Assembly: GCF_020616515.1 (NCBI RefSeq)
Contig: NZ_CP085135.1
Coordinates: forward strand, 5,255,001-5,319,000
Direction: 5' to 3'
Length of the DNA: 64,000 bases
From: Mesorhizobium sp. PAMC28654
GTDB taxonomy: Bacteria > Pseudomonadota > Alphaproteobacteria > Rhizobiales > Rhizobiaceae
This document shows, one piece after another, positions 62,024 through 64,000 of the stretch. Position 1 is the first letter of the stretch. Each line of letters opens with the position of its first letter. The translations under genes and the position numbers were made by a program. The notes beneath the pieces were generated by a model. It did not search any database. It was given only the letters and a program-made list of their open reading frames with translations, and was not told where the DNA came from.

Positions 62024-62791
62024 CTATTCAATGAGGCCCAGCCGGAGCGCCTTGGCCACGGCCTGGTTCCGGTTGACCGCGTTGAGCTTCTGGGTGGACT
62101 GGGTCAAGTACTGGTTGGCGGTATGGACCGAGAGCTTCAGCAGCCGTGCGATCTCCTCGCTGGTGTTGCCGTTGGCGGTCAGCTTCAGGCATTCGAGTTC
62201 GCGCTTGGAGATCGACCGCACCCTGCCGACGTCGCCTGGACGGATGCGGGCAACCGCGGAAAACAGCGAAAAACAGCGCGCGTGAATTTCGTAGAGCATG
62301 TCCTGCCGCAAGGCGATTTCCGAGCCCAGGAAGACGACCAGGCCGCACTGGCCACGATCCGCATGGACGGGAAAGGCGATACCGCTGGTGCCTGGCGCGA
62401 GCGGAGACATCTGCTCCGTCCAGGAAAGATTGCGGAACACATCGGCCGAGCCGGTCAAGCCGTCATCCGTCCACCAGCGCGGTTCGGTCGACATGCCGGT
62501 GTGGCGGACGATCTCCTCGCCATTGGCGCCCGAGATGAATTTCGTCGTGACCGCAACGCCGGGATAGTCCGAATCGAGGCATGGCACGAGACGTGCGCGC
62601 TCGGGTGAAGGACTGACGAAGAACAGCCCGAATGCCGAAGCGTTGATGTCGACGGAGATCCAGCGGCACCGGCGCACGGCATCCGGAATCGTGACGGCAT
62701 GATGCGGTTCGGAACCCGGCGGGAGCGCGTCAAAGAGGTTCTGTTCGGTGGACGGGGCTTCGGCTCCGTGCCTGACGTCAGCATGTTTCAA
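62024..62791 (-). CDS. visR: LuxR-type motility regulator VisR
   Basis: The 255-aa protein has an N-terminal ligand-binding-like domain and a C-terminal LuxR helix-turn-helix (SKRELECLKLTANGNTSEEI). VisN and VisR form a heterodimer that is the top activator of flagellar genes, acting through rem, in Sinorhizobium. Its start overlaps the visN stop by 4 nt. It converges on the flhB-side operon. Confidence 0.9.
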   Translation of the reverse strand: MKHADVRHGAEAPSTEQNLFDALPPGSEPHHAVTIPDAVRRCRWISVDINASAFGLFFVSPSPERARLVPCLDSDYPGVAVTTKFISGANGEEIVRHTGMSTEPRWWTDDGLTGSADVFRNLSWTEQMSPLAPGTSGIAFPVHADRGQCGLVVFLGSEIALRQDMLYEIHARCFSLFSAVARIRPGDVGRVRSISKRELECLKLTANGNTSEEIARLLKLSVHTANQYLTQSTQKLNAVNRNQAVAKALRLGLIE

Positions 62792-63498
62792 ATGATGCCG
62801 CTCCTGATTGCCGTCGCAATGGCCATGGCGCGGTTGCTGGCCGCGAATTTCTGGATGGCGTGGGTGATGTAGCTGTTGACGGTGTTCGACGAGACGCCAA
62901 GGATGACCGCCACTTCATCGGTGGTCTTGCCTTCGGAGACCCAGAACAGACATTCGCGTTCGCGGTCGGACAGCGGGTCCTGCATGGCGGCGGCCGCGAT
63001 CAGCTGCGGAATGTGCGAGAGCGCGTAGCAGCATTTCAACTGCGCCTTCATCAGCGCCGGCCGGTCGATCCTGCCGGCCTCGGAGGCCGAAAACAGCGCG
63101 AACAGACGCTGGCGGCCGACATTCAGCCGCAGCGAATAGATTTCCGCGTGGCCGAGCACGTCGAGAAGACGCGCCTCCTCGCCGCTGACCAGGCCACCTG
63201 TATCAGGTGCCCGGGCAGCCACGAACGGTGTCGGCTGGATGCCGGGCGCCGCGGTGAGCATGCCTTGGGCAAGCCCTGCGATCAGCCTTTTGCCGATCAG
63301 CTCGATGGCGTCGAAGATCCAGTTGGAAGAAACGATGCGCGCGTCGTTGCGGTCCTGGTCATGGACGATGGCGACGAGCATGTAGCTGTCGGCGCCGATG
63401 TCGGCGGCAAGCTGCATGAAAAAGCTGGTGAGGTCGCCGCGCGACGCCAGGCGCGAGCCTGATGGGTCGGACTGAAGAAGGGCGGCGGGGCTGCTCAT
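62788..63498 (-). CDS. visN: LuxR-type motility regulator VisN
   Basis: The 237-aa protein has a GAF-like or autoinducer-binding-like N-terminal domain (FFMQLAADIGADSYMLVAIV) and a C-terminal LuxR helix-turn-helix (LSDRERECLFWVSEGKTTDEVAVILGVSSNTVNSYI region). It is the partner of VisR. Start 63498 (MSSPAALL) is chosen over the in-frame start at 63615; neither has a strong ribosome-binding site, so the start is uncertain. Confidence 0.88.
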   Translation of the reverse strand: MSSPAALLQSDPSGSRLASRGDLTSFFMQLAADIGADSYMLVAIVHDQDRNDARIVSSNWIFDAIELIGKRLIAGLAQGMLTAAPGIQPTPFVAARAPDTGGLVSGEEARLLDVLGHAEIYSLRLNVGRQRLFALFSASEAGRIDRPALMKAQLKCCYALSHIPQLIAAAAMQDPLSDRERECLFWVSEGKTTDEVAVILGVSSNTVNSYITHAIQKFAASNRAMAIATAIRSGII

Positions 63499-64000
63499 TT
63501 CAATGCTTTTGGCCGGAATCGATTCTGATGTCCGGATGCTGGCGTCACCAGCGGCCGAACTTGAACACGCGTTACTTTCACGAAGACACAACTCAAGGCG
63601 CGGAGCCGCACCCAATCGGACCGAATCCTTTCAGGGAACGCGAACCTGTCCGCGTCTGGTGCCGGAAAACTCCGGAACGTGAGACTTTGGGTGGTCGCCG
63701 CGCCCCCCGGCGGAACGGCTGATTCGGGTCTAATCTAACCCCAGTTGAATCCGACATCAAACACGAATTGACAGAATCGAATCTCATGGACTCGCGCCGA
63801 CTCGGGAAGGCAGATTTCAAGGGCCCGACGCGTTGCTGTCACGAGACAATCAATCCTGCCGCGGACGTGCCGTGTCGTCAGCTTATCGGTTGCGATAGAG
63901 CGTCGCGCCGCCATTTTAAGGTGCAGGGACGCGCTTCAAGACTTTTGAAATTGCCTGTTGTGCTGTCCGAAATCGATTCCGGTTTGCGCGTCGGTGCTAT
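63499..64000. other. Gene-free region upstream of visN
   Basis: About 500 bp with no convincing gene. It must contain the visNR promoter. TTGACA near 63772 resembles a -35 element but lacks a good -10 box, and short open frames here have no ribosome-binding site or family match. Nothing else is recognised; the window ends at 64000. Confidence 0.5.

Noticed and set aside
63593..63820. Minus-strand frame of 75 codons upstream of visN
   Set aside because: No ribosome-binding site, Arg/Pro/Ser-rich shadow composition, no recognised family.
1..64000. Prophage, tRNA, rRNA or CRISPR
   Set aside because: No phage structural genes, no cloverleaf-type sequence, no rRNA stretch and no repeat-spacer array were seen on either strand.

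Overview
The window looks like a chromosomal segment of a Rhizobiales alphaproteobacterium, most probably a Mesorhizobium. It is GC-rich. It carries lineage-specific motility genes (visN/visR, the OmpR-type regulator rem/ftcR, motC, motE, flaF, flbT), and its gene order resembles the Sinorhizobium and Brucella flagellar loci. Genus is inferred from gene content and order; no database search was possible.

Region 1 (1-15.1 kb) is ordinary chromosome: a tRNA uridine hydroxylase (trhO), a DUF533/TerB-like protein, an SDR oxidoreductase, an aminotransferase, a CDF metal exporter, a DenD-type dehydrogenase, a NicO nickel/cobalt transporter with its DUF1007 partner, an amidase with a LysR regulator, and an ornithine/lysine decarboxylase followed by a GNAT acetyltransferase and an SCP2 protein. 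Three RNA or repeat features stand out: a candidate small RNA exposing CCTCCTCCC in a hairpin loop (about 2460-2547), a structured 540-bp leader before the decarboxylase (possible speF-type leader), and a palindromic repeat inserted in frame in the acetyltransferase gene.

Region 2 (15.2-63.5 kb) is one large flagellar locus. Minus-strand genes run, in transcription order, flgF, fliI, unknown, flgB, flgC, fliE, flgG, flgA, flgI, motE, flgH, fliL, fliP, two flagellins, fliF, fliH-like, motB, motC, fliK, a lytic transglycosylase, rem, flgE, flgK, flgL, flaF, flbT, flgD, fliQ, flhA, fliR, fliJ-like, flgJ-like, flgN-like and a membrane protein. A plus-strand arm carries motA, fliM, fliN, fliG, flhB and a small unknown gene. 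visN-visR, the probable master regulators, sit at the right end. Many neighbours overlap by 4 nt, which indicates translational coupling.

Two blocks of unrelated genes interrupt the locus. One lies between fliQ and flhA (ABM protein, MarR, epimerase, cupin, ClC channel, MFS transporter). The other lies between the fliJ-like and flgJ-like genes (LysR, an IS630-family element, cupin, esterase). flgF appears frameshifted as read. Next to it is a 603-aa DUF1217-like protein built of four repeats with an exact 115-residue period. The export apparatus, basal body, hook, filament, motor and regulators are otherwise nearly complete; fliD, fliS, fliO, flgM and a chemotaxis operon are not seen here.
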